Part shown: positions 33,966-41,748 of the stretch, in pieces | Layout: each line of letters starts with the position of its first letter | How positions within the stretch are numbered: the first letter of the stretch is position 1 | Assembly (NCBI RefSeq): GCF_006539185.1 | Contig: NZ_BJMN01000020.1 | Location: 62,001-126,000, forward strand | From: Streptomyces gardneri | Lineage (GTDB): Bacteria > Actinomycetota > Actinomycetes > Streptomycetales > Streptomycetaceae | Length of the DNA stretch: 64,000 nucleotides | Reading direction: 5' to 3' | Notes under the pieces: model-generated | Databases searched by the model: none | Seen by the model: the letters and a program-made list of their open reading frames with translations, nothing else | Told to the model about the DNA's origin: nothing | Program-made: the position numbers and the translations under genes

Positions 33966-34953
33966 GAAGGCGTTTCGCGCCCACGACGAGCACGGTCGCT
34001 CCGGCGAGGACCAGGAAACCGAGCGTGGCGTTGCCGCCCTCGCCGCCGTCCTGCGCGGCCGGCGACTTCGGCGCCTGCGGCGCGCCCGGGGTGTCCGCCG
34101 GCTTCTCCGGCTTCTCCGAGGGGCTCGCGGCGCCCTGTCGATCCACCCGGACGACCTTGCTGTTCACACCCTCCGAGCCGAACATGAACGCCGAGCCGTC
34201 CGTCGTGTACGTCACCGACTCCGCCTGCCCCTGGAAGGGAGCCCCGACGCCCGTGCCCCCGTCGCCGAGGCGTCCGTCCTTCCACGCGTACTCCTTCGCG
34301 CTGAAGTAGCCGCGCAGGACGAGCCGTCCGCCGTCCGGGGAGAAGGCGCCGTCGGTCACCCACGGCACGTCGTCGACGCGCCGGAAGACGTTCGTCCCGG
34401 ACGTGGAGAGCCGCTCGGGTCCCGCGTACAGACCGCCGCCGTCCTGGTTCTTGCTCGCGATGTACACCCGGCCGGTCTTCGGATGGACCATCAGGGCCTC
34501 GGCGTTGCGCGGCCCGTCGGCGTACTTCACGTCGTACTGCTCCGCCGCCACCTTCTGGTCCCCCAGCACCTTCGGCTCGGGGAAGCGGTAGATCCAGACG
34601 TGGTCCCAGGAGCCGTCGAGGTTGTCGCCGATGTCGCCGACATAGATGTCGCCGTCCGGGCCGACGGCGATGGCCTCCATGTCCCGGGGGGTGCCGACGC
34701 CCTGCATCGTCAGGGTCGCGACGGTCTCGCCCGTACGGGAGTCGATGCCGTAGATCAGGGGTGCGTCCTGGTCGTTGTGCGTCCAGTAGATCCCCGGGTG
34801 GGCCCGGCTCGCCGCGAGACCGCTGGACTCGGTGATCCGGGGGTCCGCGATCGTGAAGTCCCGGTCGGCTTCCTGCCCTTCGGCACGGGCATGACCGGCG
34901 GGGAGCAGCGCCAGGGCCGCCGCCGCACCGAGGGCGCACAGAGCAGTTCGCAT
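33952..34953 (-). CDS. Secreted/anchored WD40-like beta-propeller protein
   Basis: A 333-residue exported protein: signal peptide (residues 1-24, ending HARA), a propeller-like region (SSGLAASRAHPGIYWTHNDQDAPLIYGID; AIAVGPDGDIYVGDIGDN; EALMVHPKTGRVYIASKNQ), a Pro/Lys-rich linker near residues 275-305 and a C-terminal membrane helix followed by KRLLRRR. It is probably displayed on the outer face of the membrane. The binding partner is unknown, and no sortase LPxTG motif is seen. Confidence 0.8.
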   Translation of the reverse strand: MRTALCALGAAAALALLPAGHARAEGQEADRDFTIADPRITESSGLAASRAHPGIYWTHNDQDAPLIYGIDSRTGETVATLTMQGVGTPRDMEAIAVGPDGDIYVGDIGDNLDGSWDHVWIYRFPEPKVLGDQKVAAEQYDVKYADGPRNAEALMVHPKTGRVYIASKNQDGGGLYAGPERLSTSGTNVFRRVDDVPWVTDGAFSPDGGRLVLRGYFSAKEYAWKDGRLGDGGTGVGAPFQGQAESVTYTTDGSAFMFGSEGVNSKVVRVDRQGAASPSEKPEKPADTPGAPQAPKSPAAQDGGEGGNATLGFLVLAGATVLVVGAKRLLRRR

Positions 34954-35024
34954 GACCTCAAGCCTGCCACGACAGCAGGGAAACCCGCTTGACCTGCGCC
35001 GAAGCCACTGCCAGGGTCGCGCGC

Positions 35025-35870
35025 ATGCCCACTTTCACCGCCCCCGACGGCACCCTGCTCGCGTACCACGCGTCCGGTTCCGGCGCCCCGCTGATCTGTC
35101 TGCCCGGCGGCCCCGTGCAGGACTCCGTCTACCTCGGCGAGCTGGGCGGGCTCGACGCCCACCGCACGCTGATCCGCCTCGACCTGCGGGGCACCGGCGC
35201 CTCCGCGGTGCCGGAGGACCCGTCCTCGTACCGCTGCGACCGGCTCGTCGAGGACGTCGAGGCGCTGCGGACCGAGCTGGGGCTCGACACCCTCGACCTC
35301 CTCGGCCACTCGGCGGGCGCCAACCTGGCCGCGCTGTACACCGCCCGGTACCCGGAGCGGGTGGCACGTCTCGTCCTTCTCACCCCGGGCACGGCGGCCG
35401 TCGGACTCGACACCACGGGCGAGGAGCGGCTCGCGGCGGCACGGCGGCCGTGGCGCGAGGAGGAGCCGTGGTTCGCGGAGGCGTACGCGGCTCTGGGCGA
35501 GCTCGCGGCGGGGCGCGGGTCGGCGGAGACCTTCCAGGCGATCGCGCCGTTCTTCCACGGGACGTGGGACGACGCGGCCCGCGAGCGGCACGCGGCCACG
35601 GTCCGGCAGCGGAACGGCGAGGGGGCGGGGGTCTACGGCAGCGAGGGCGCGTTCCGGCCGGAGGCGACGCGGGCGGCGTTCGCGGAGTTCGGGCAGCCCG
35701 TGCTGGTCGTCGCCGGCGAGGGCGACGCGAACACTCCGGTGCCGACGGCCACCGCGTACGCGGAGCTGTTCCCGGAGGCCACGCTCGCGGTCCTGGCCGG
35801 GGGCGGGCACTTCCCCTGGCACGACGACGCGGAGTGGCTCGTGGAGACGGTCGACTCCTTCCTGGAGTAG
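35025..35870 (+). CDS. Alpha/beta hydrolase
   Basis: A 281-residue hydrolase with nucleophile S96 in LLGHSAGAN, the oxyanion strand segment LICLPGGP and the C-terminal catalytic histidine in AGGGHFPWH. The GGP motif near residue 28 resembles the proline-iminopeptidase branch. The ATG at 35025 is preferred (AGGG 9 nt upstream) over a TTG at 34989. The substrate is unknown. Confidence 0.85.
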   Translation: MPTFTAPDGTLLAYHASGSGAPLICLPGGPVQDSVYLGELGGLDAHRTLIRLDLRGTGASAVPEDPSSYRCDRLVEDVEALRTELGLDTLDLLGHSAGANLAALYTARYPERVARLVLLTPGTAAVGLDTTGEERLAAARRPWREEEPWFAEAYAALGELAAGRGSAETFQAIAPFFHGTWDDAARERHAATVRQRNGEGAGVYGSEGAFRPEATRAAFAEFGQPVLVVAGEGDANTPVPTATAYAELFPEATLAVLAGGGHFPWHDDAEWLVETVDSFLE

Positions 35871-35933
35871 CGGCACGGGCCCGTGTCCCGGATCACGTCG
35901 CCGCGCCCGCGAGCGGTCCGCGATGATGTGACC

Positions 35934-36623
35934 ATGCGTTTTCTGTTCGTCGGCGACAGCATGACCATCGGACGCGTCGGCGACTGGACCTGGCGCCACC
36001 GGATGTGGCAGCACCTGGAGACGACACTCCCCGGCGGGTACGAGATCGTCGGCCCGCGCACCGGGCTCTACGACCCGACGGCGCCCGACGAGCCGAACGG
36101 CGTCGAGGCCTACGCCGACCCCTCCTTCCCCGCCCCCGCCCGGCGCCATCTGGCCGGCTGGGGCGAGGGCTGGCTGCACATGGCGCCGGTGATCGGCGAG
36201 ACCGTCACGGCCACGGGGGCGGACGTCCTGCTGATCTCCCTCGGTCTGATCGACCTCGGTTTCTACACGAACAGCGACCAGACCGAGGAGAACGTCCGCG
36301 CGTTCGTCGCGGCGGCCCGCGCCGCGAACCCGCACGTGCGGGCCGTGCTCCTGCCGGTCATCCCGAACGTCCGCGCCGAGTACGACGCCCCCTTCGCCGC
36401 CGAGTGCGAGCGCTTCAACGAGCTCCTCGGGAAGGCGGTCGCCGACCTGGACACGCCGGGCTCGCCGCTGCTCCTGGCGACGATCCCGGAGTCGTACGAC
36501 ATCCACACGGACACCTACGACGGCACCCACCCGGGCGTGACCGGCGAACACAAACTGGCCGCCGCCTTCGCCACGGCGATGCACCAGGCCTGGGGCCTGG
36601 GCGGGCCCTACGGCTCCTTCTGA
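35934..36623 (+). CDS. SGNH/GDSL-type esterase
   Basis: A 229-residue hydrolase. Block I is FVGDSMTIG (nucleophile S9) and the catalytic D-H pair lies in DTYDGTHPGVTGEHKLA. No signal peptide is visible, so it is probably cytoplasmic. It starts 63 nt after the alpha/beta hydrolase and may share its transcript. Confidence 0.85.
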   Translation: MRFLFVGDSMTIGRVGDWTWRHRMWQHLETTLPGGYEIVGPRTGLYDPTAPDEPNGVEAYADPSFPAPARRHLAGWGEGWLHMAPVIGETVTATGADVLLISLGLIDLGFYTNSDQTEENVRAFVAAARAANPHVRAVLLPVIPNVRAEYDAPFAAECERFNELLGKAVADLDTPGSPLLLATIPESYDIHTDTYDGTHPGVTGEHKLAAAFATAMHQAWGLGGPYGSF

Positions 36624-36663
36624 GAGCGGTCACGGAGGACGTCGGGCGTCACGACGTCGGGCG

Positions 36664-37077
36664 TCACGCGGCGCGGGTGAGGCGGTTCGCGAACGTCGAG
36701 ACCGTGTACGTACCGATGCCGAGGACGACCTCCAGCGCGTTCCGGCGGGTGTAGCCGGCCTTCTCGAAGGCCGCCAGGTCCGCGTCGCCGACGGCGCCGG
36801 AGGCGGCGAGCACCTGGAGGGTGAACGTCCGCACGGCGTCGAGGCGTTCGGGATCCGGGGCGGGACCGAGGGCGGCCATCTTGGCCTCGTGCATGTCGAC
36901 GCACAGGTGGCACTGGTTGCGGGCGGCGACGGTGAGGATCACGGTCTCGCGGGAGTGCGGGTCGAGGGTGGTGGACTCGAAGATCTCGCTGAGCTTCAGG
37001 AAGCCGTTCAGCGTCTCCGGCGACTCCTTGAGGAGCGCGACGGCGTCGGCGGTGCGGGCGGAAAGGTCTGCGGGCAA
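36664..37077 (-). CDS. Carboxymuconolactone decarboxylase-family (AhpD-like) protein
   Basis: A 137-residue protein with the peroxidatic CxxC of AhpD-type proteins (NQCHLCVDMHEAKM), which uses this disulfide to reduce alkyl hydroperoxides or partners. TTG at 37077 is chosen because GAGGAG lies 5 nt upstream; an ATG further up would run into the MarR promoter. It is divergent from the MarR regulator, a common peroxide-sensing pair (compare OhrR/AhpD-like regulation). Confidence 0.85.
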   Translation of the reverse strand: MPADLSARTADAVALLKESPETLNGFLKLSEIFESTTLDPHSRETVILTVAARNQCHLCVDMHEAKMAALGPAPDPERLDAVRTFTLQVLAASGAVGDADLAAFEKAGYTRRNALEVVLGIGTYTVSTFANRLTRAA

Positions 37078-37104
37078 GGCGTCTCCTCGGATTTCGACTA
37101 GAAT

Positions 37105-37129
37105 CGACAACATGGTTGACCATGTGTCG
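37105..37129. promoter_or_regulatory. MarR operator overlapping the marR start
   Basis: CGACA-A-CATGG and CCATG-TGTCG (37105-37129) form a near-perfect inverted repeat around TTGA. It covers the ATG of the marR gene and follows its TAGAAT promoter hexamer (37099-37104). A bound MarR dimer would block its own leaderless start and probably the divergent AhpD-like gene. Confidence 0.65.
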
Positions 37130-37651
37130 AGGGAAAACGTAAACCAGGTTGTCGATAACGGCAAGGGGAAAGGCGGACCCGAAGGCGACGGCAGGGGCTA
37201 CGAGCTGCCCCTGCTCCTCTTCGGCGGCTTCCGCACCCTCATCGACCGGCTCCACGCCCGCCTCGCCGCCGAGGGACACCCCGACCTGCGCCCCGCCTAC
37301 GGCTTCGCCATGCAGGCCATCGGTCCGCAGGGCGCCACCGCCAGCGAGATCGGGCGGCGCCTCGGCGTCTCCAAGCAGGCCGCCGGCAAGACCGTCGACC
37401 GGCTGCTCGCCCTCGGCTACGCGGAGCGCGCCGACGACCCCGCCGACGCCCGCCGCAAACTCGTCCACCTCACCCCACGGGGGTACGCGGCCCTCGCCCG
37501 CTCCGCCGCGATCTTCGACGAACTGCGGGCGGAATGGGCCGCGACCCTCGGCGCGGACCGCGTCCGGGACCTGGAGGCGGCCCTGCGGAACGTCGTCCCC
37601 GCGGAGACGGCGTTCCGCCTGGACGCCACGAGCTGGCTCGGCGCGCCCTGA
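37112..37651 (+). CDS. MarR-family regulator
   Basis: A 179-residue winged-helix regulator (TASEIGRRLGVSKQAAGKTVDRLLALGYAERADDPADARRKLVHLT). TAGAAT lies 7 nt before the ATG with no Shine-Dalgarno, which fits a leaderless transcript. The first ~30 residues are charged and poorly conserved. It most likely regulates the divergent AhpD-like gene and itself. Its end is 12 nt from the convergent aldo/keto reductase gene. Confidence 0.87.
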   Translation: MVDHVSRENVNQVVDNGKGKGGPEGDGRGYELPLLLFGGFRTLIDRLHARLAAEGHPDLRPAYGFAMQAIGPQGATASEIGRRLGVSKQAAGKTVDRLLALGYAERADDPADARRKLVHLTPRGYAALARSAAIFDELRAEWAATLGADRVRDLEAALRNVVPAETAFRLDATSWLGAP

Positions 37652-37663
37652 CCCCTCACGGGG

Positions 37664-38653
37664 TCACCAGGCGAAGGCCTCCGGGGACGGGCCCGGGCCC
37701 GGGAAGATCTCGTCCAGGCCGGACAGGACCTCCTCGCTGAGCTCCACCTCCAGGGCGCGCAGCGCGCTCGTCAGCTGCTCGGGGGTGCGCGGGCCGACGA
37801 TCGGGCCCGTCACCCCGGGGCGGGTGAGCAGCCACGCGAGAGCCGTCTCGCCCGGCTCAAGACCGTGCTTGTCGAGCAGGTCCTCATAGGCCTGGATCTG
37901 CGCCCTGGCCGCCGGGTCGGCGAGCGTGGCGGCCGCGCGGCCCTCCGTCCGGCGCTTGCCCTCCGCCTCCTTCTTCAGCACCCCGCCGAGCAGGCCGCCG
38001 TGGAGCGGCGACCACGGGATGACCCCGAGGCCGTACTCCTGCGCGGCCGGGATCACCTCCATCTCGGCGCGCCGCTCGGAGAGGTTGTAGAGGCACTGCT
38101 CGCTGACGAGCCCGACCGAGCCGCGCCGGGCGGCGGTCTCGTTGGCCTGGGCGATCTTGTAGCCGGGGAAGTTCGAGGAGCCCGCGTACAGGATCTTGCC
38201 CTGCTGGATCAGGACGTCGACCGCCTGCCAGATCTCCTCGAAGGGGGTCGCGCGGTCGATGTGGTGGAACTGGTAGACGTCGATGTACTCGGTACCGAGC
38301 CGCTTGAGGCTGGCCTCGACCGCGCGGCGGATGTTGAGCGCCGAGAGCTTGTCGTGGTTGGGCCAGGCGTCGCCCTCGGCGGCCATGTTCGCGTACACCT
38401 TGGTGGCGAGAACGGTCCTGTCGCGGCGGCCGGCGCCCTTGGCGAACCAGGAGCCGATGATCGACTCCGTCCGCCCCTTGTTCTCGCCCCAGCCGTAGAC
38501 GTTGGCGGTGTCGAAGAAGTTGAGACCCGCGTCCAGCGCGGCGTCCATGATGGCGTGACTGGTGGCTTCGTCCGTCTGCGGACCGAAGTTCATCGTGCCG
38601 AGGACGAGTCGGCTGACCTTGAGTCCGGTGCGTCCGAGCTGCGTGTACTCCAT
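37664..38653 (-). CDS. Aldo/keto reductase
   Basis: A 329-residue NADPH-dependent TIM-barrel oxidoreductase of the AKR superfamily. The catalytic tetrad is visible: D and Y in FFDTANVYGWGENKG, K in TVLATKVY, H in YQFHHIDRAT. ATG at 38653 (MEYTQLGRTG) matches family N-termini; a TTG 9 nt upstream is less likely. A perfect dyad lies about 16 nt before the start. Confidence 0.9.
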   Translation of the reverse strand: MEYTQLGRTGLKVSRLVLGTMNFGPQTDEATSHAIMDAALDAGLNFFDTANVYGWGENKGRTESIIGSWFAKGAGRRDRTVLATKVYANMAAEGDAWPNHDKLSALNIRRAVEASLKRLGTEYIDVYQFHHIDRATPFEEIWQAVDVLIQQGKILYAGSSNFPGYKIAQANETAARRGSVGLVSEQCLYNLSERRAEMEVIPAAQEYGLGVIPWSPLHGGLLGGVLKKEAEGKRRTEGRAAATLADPAARAQIQAYEDLLDKHGLEPGETALAWLLTRPGVTGPIVGPRTPEQLTSALRALEVELSEEVLSGLDEIFPGPGPSPEAFAW

Positions 38654-38668
38654 GAGGGTCAAGCCAAC

Positions 38669-38690
38669 TGCTTCGAGTCCGCTCGAAGCA
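38669..38690. promoter_or_regulatory. 22-bp perfect dyad before the aldo/keto reductase gene
   Basis: TGCTTCGAG (38669-38677) and CTCGAAGCA (38682-38690) are exact 9-bp inverted arms around TCCG. The spacing is typical of MerR-type operators on reductase genes. No MerR gene lies in this window, so the regulator would be encoded elsewhere. Confidence 0.55.
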
Positions 38691-38726
38691 AGGAGATTCC
38701 CACGAAGGAAGACGGAGGGTGCGTGC

Positions 38727-38816
38727 TTACTGTCCGGTGACCGCCGCCACCGCGATGATCGCGAACATCAGTACGAGCACGCCGGCCATGATTCGGTTAC
38801 GGGTCTTCGGGTCCAC
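38727..38816 (-). CDS. 29-residue single-span membrane microprotein
   Basis: A GTG frame encodes a 29-residue peptide that begins MDPKTRNRIMAG, continues as one hydrophobic helix (VLVLMFAIIAVAAV) and ends TGQ. I recall near-identical peptides in many Streptomyces, annotated as the SPW_0924 family, but have not checked. The function is unknown. It lies between the aldo/keto reductase operator and thpR on the minus strand. Confidence 0.65.
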   Translation of the reverse strand: MDPKTRNRIMAGVLVLMFAIIAVAAVTGQ

Positions 38817-38825
38817 GCATCGAGG

Positions 38826-39410
38826 TTAACCCGACCGCACCTCTCCCCCTTCAAGGGGCCAGGCGTCGAGCGTCTCGTACCGGGGCTGCTCGCCCTGCAC
38901 CCCGCTCACCGGCAGCCGCGAGCGGACGAGCGCCAGCTCGGCCACCTGCCAGCGGTCGCCCTCGAAGGTGTGAAGCGTGTCGAGGAACGGCCGGAGGTCC
39001 GTCTCGTCCGTCCGCGCGCGGGCGAGCGTCAGATGCGCCTGGTAGCGGCGGTGCTCCTCCATCGCGACCCCGGCCCGGCGCGCGGCGGCATCGGCCCGCT
39101 CGGCCAGCAGCCGCAGCTCGTCCAGGTCGCCTGCGACGCCCGTCCACAGGGCACGGCGGCCGAAGTGGCCGCCGCCGTGGAGGCGCAGCGGGAACGGCGG
39201 GGTGCGGTGCGCGGCCCGGGCGAGCCGGACCCGCAGCTCGGGCAGCAGCTCCTCGTCGACCTCGCCCATGAAGGCGAGCGTGAGGTGCCAGCCGGGCCGC
39301 GAGGTCCAGCGCAGCCGGTCGGCCCCGGGCAGCCGGTGCAGGGTGTCGGTGACGTGTCCGAGCTCGGCCAGCTGCTCCGCGGGCGGCAGGACGGCGGCGA
39401 AAAGCCTCAT
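38826..39410 (-). CDS. thpR: RNA 2',3'-cyclic phosphodiesterase
   Basis: A 194-residue 2H phosphoesterase. The two HxTx motifs are HLTLAF (near residue 40) and HLTLAR (near residue 125), spaced as in ThpR/LigT, which opens 2',3'-cyclic phosphates on RNA. It begins MRLFAAVLPP, typical of the family. No Shine-Dalgarno is obvious. It is divergent from a GNAT gene 37 nt away. Confidence 0.9.
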   Translation of the reverse strand: MRLFAAVLPPAEQLAELGHVTDTLHRLPGADRLRWTSRPGWHLTLAFMGEVDEELLPELRVRLARAAHRTPPFPLRLHGGGHFGRRALWTGVAGDLDELRLLAERADAAARRAGVAMEEHRRYQAHLTLARARTDETDLRPFLDTLHTFEGDRWQVAELALVRSRLPVSGVQGEQPRYETLDAWPLEGGEVRSG

Positions 39411-39447
39411 GGGAAGAGTCTGGCAGGGCGGGGCTAGCCTCTGCTGA

Positions 39448-39960
39448 ATGAACAACGGGATGAAGATCCGAATGGGCGGGGCGGAGGACCTCCCCGCGAT
39501 ACTCGCGGTGCTCGACAGCGCGGTGGTGTGGCTCAACGGCAAGGGGATCACCGCGCAGTGGGGCACGGAGTCGTTCTCCGGGCGCCCCAAGGCGGTGGAG
39601 CAGGTCCGGCGGACCATGGGCGAGGGCGACCCGTGGATCGTCGAGATCGACGGCGTACCGGCGGGCACGATGACGCTGACCCCGCACCCCGGCCAGCACA
39701 TCGCGCCGGCCGACGAGCCCGAGGTGTACGTACGCCTCCTCGCCACCGACGCCCGTTTCCACGGCCACGGGGTGGGGGCGGCGCTCCTCGCCCACGCGGC
39801 GGAGGAGACCCGGCGGAGGGGGGTGTCGCTGCTGCGGGTGGACTGCTTCGCGGGCAGCGAGGGGCGGCTCGTCGCGTACTACGAGGGCCAGGGCTTCACC
39901 CCGACGGACACGTTCCTGGTCGGGGAGTGGGCGGGTCAGGTGCTGGAGCGGCGGGTCTGA
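39448..39960 (+). CDS. GNAT acetyltransferase
   Basis: A 170-residue acetyltransferase with the acetyl-CoA pyrophosphate loop in RFHGHGVGAALLAHAAEE and a C-terminal segment VAYYEGQGFTPTDTF. TAGCCT at 39435-39440 lies 7 nt before the ATG and no Shine-Dalgarno is present, so the message is probably leaderless. The substrate is unknown. Confidence 0.87.
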   Translation: MNNGMKIRMGGAEDLPAILAVLDSAVVWLNGKGITAQWGTESFSGRPKAVEQVRRTMGEGDPWIVEIDGVPAGTMTLTPHPGQHIAPADEPEVYVRLLATDARFHGHGVGAALLAHAAEETRRRGVSLLRVDCFAGSEGRLVAYYEGQGFTPTDTFLVGEWAGQVLERRV

Positions 39961-39990
39961 GGAGGAAGACGACCCGCCGCTCGCGCGCGG

Positions 39991-41394
39991 TCAGCTGGTG
40001 AAGTACCCGGCGTCCAACGCGATCCAGCCGGTGAACGCGCGCTCGTCGTAGATGCGCAGCTGGCCGTCGGGCATGACCTCCCACCGGGTCGTGAGAGGGC
40101 CGGTGATCGTGCCGGCGCCGGTCGCCGTGCCCACCATGCCCTGGGTGCGGCTGGGGCGGAGCTGCGACGGGAGCGTGAGGATCGTCTCGCCGCTGGTCCA
40201 CGCCTTGCCGTCGACACGGGTCACCCGGAGGCGGAGGTCGACGCGGTCGCCCGACTGGCGGTACTGCGGGCGGTAGCTGTCGGTGGCGGTGTAGGCGGAG
40301 CCGTAGTCCAGGTCGGTCCACGGGACGGTGGTGGCGGAAATGCCGTAGAGGGCCATGTGTCGTTTCTCCTGGGTGGCGAAGCCGAACACGAGCTGCGGCC
40401 CGGCGGGCGTTCGGCGGACGGCGATGGCTTCGGTCTCGCGGTGGGCCAGGCCGAGAGCGGTGGCGTTGAAGGTCCGCTCGACCACCTCGCCGGTGAGGAC
40501 GTCGTAGACGGTCCACCAGGAGTTGCCCGGGCTCGGGTTGGTGGTGCTGTAGGCGCTGCCCTCGTTCTGGTAGACGAGGTTCCCGTACAGACACCAGGCC
40601 TGGGTGCGGTACTTCGCCGTGATGCTGTGCTTCGGGGTGAAGTCGCGGTTCTTGAAGGCGTCGAGGTCGTAGACGCGGTACTCCGCGGGGCCGGACGACG
40701 GCACATGACGTACCGCGATACGGCCGTGGTCGATGTCCAGGGACGGGGTGACCGCGGTGGCTCCGGGGACGGGGTCGAAGACCTCGACGAGGGGGCTCAC
40801 GGCGTCGACGATGGTGCCGGGCTTGAACGCGACGCGGCCGATGTGCTTGCCGTAGGCGTTCTCGTTGGTCTGGGGGTTGCCGTCATCGGGGACGTAGTCC
40901 GCGTCGGTCTCCAGCCAGAGCCAGGGGGTGCCGTCGACGTGCTCGACGCCGAGCCCGCCCCCGTGGCCGAAGCCCCTCAGGTACATGACGGCGAGGACGG
41001 TGCCGTCGGGCGCCACCTGGTTGACGCACAGGTCTCCCCGGCGTGCACGCTCGTCGTCGGGCAGGGTCACGGTCTCGTCGGCGAGCACGCGCTTGTCACT
41101 GATGCACTGCACGGCGTAGGCCAGACCGGTCACCGGGTCGAAGGCGACCTGCTGGTGCACCCTGGTCTGGTCGAGGAGGATCTCCCTGCCGAACAGATCG
41201 ACGGGCTCGGCCTTCAGGTCGAACCTGTGCCCTGCGGGCAGGGTCACGGCGGCGGGCCAGACCGCGGGCCCGGCCTGCGGGACGACCGCCTGGGGAACGG
41301 CCGCCTGCGGGACGGCCGCATGGGCGGCGCCGACGGGGGCGAGGACCGGGGTGGCGGCCATCGCGGTCAGGAGGGTACGGCGGCTCAACGGCAT
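39991..41394 (-). CDS. Tat-exported P68-RBP/TagC-like beta-propeller protein
   Basis: A 467-residue secreted protein. The twin-arginine signal SRRTLLTAMAAT is followed by a hydrophobic region and AHA cleavage site, then a short VPQA repeat linker. The body resembles the phage receptor-binding/TagC propeller often labelled 'teichoic acid biosynthesis protein C' or 'phage baseplate protein' in Streptomyces (RVHQQVAFDPVTGLAYAVQ; GFGHGGGLGVEHVDGTPWLWLE; YRTQAWCLYGNLVYQNEGSAY). It probably binds a wall polymer outside the cell. The family call is from pattern memory and moderate. Confidence 0.6.
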   Translation of the reverse strand: MPLSRRTLLTAMAATPVLAPVGAAHAAVPQAAVPQAVVPQAGPAVWPAAVTLPAGHRFDLKAEPVDLFGREILLDQTRVHQQVAFDPVTGLAYAVQCISDKRVLADETVTLPDDERARRGDLCVNQVAPDGTVLAVMYLRGFGHGGGLGVEHVDGTPWLWLETDADYVPDDGNPQTNENAYGKHIGRVAFKPGTIVDAVSPLVEVFDPVPGATAVTPSLDIDHGRIAVRHVPSSGPAEYRVYDLDAFKNRDFTPKHSITAKYRTQAWCLYGNLVYQNEGSAYSTTNPSPGNSWWTVYDVLTGEVVERTFNATALGLAHRETEAIAVRRTPAGPQLVFGFATQEKRHMALYGISATTVPWTDLDYGSAYTATDSYRPQYRQSGDRVDLRLRVTRVDGKAWTSGETILTLPSQLRPSRTQGMVGTATGAGTITGPLTTRWEVMPDGQLRIYDERAFTGWIALDAGYFTS

Positions 41395-41647
41395 GACGGA
41401 ACGGCTCCGTTTCCTCGGGGAGACGGTGCGGCGGTGGCCGCCGGAGCCTTCGACGAGCTGCGGCCTCGGCCGCGGCTCGGTATGTGGGCGGAACGTATGA
41501 ACATGGGCGTGCAAGCCCCCCTTTCAAGATCAATCACCTGCACGGTGCCGCGATCTTCGCACACGGGAGCGAGCGATCAAGAGGGAGATTCGGGCGCCTG
41601 ACGGAGGGCCGGGGCGGAAGCAGAAACTCCGCTCCCGCCCCGGAAAT

Positions 41648-41700
41648 GACGGAGGCTCTGGCTCCGCTCGCGCCCCGGAGAAGACGGAGGCTCTGGCTCC
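41648..41700. repeat. 35-bp tandem repeat in a 354-nt gap
   Basis: GACGGAGGCTCTGGCTCC occurs at 41648-41665 and 41683-41700 (period 35 bp), with a degenerate third unit before it. The repeat lies in the gap 41395-41748 between the propeller gene and the MFS gene. I see no ORF with coding character in this gap. Confidence 0.65.
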
Positions 41701-41748
41701 ACCCCACCCGGGAAAGGCGGGGCGAAACCTCCGCCCCACCCCCGAGGG

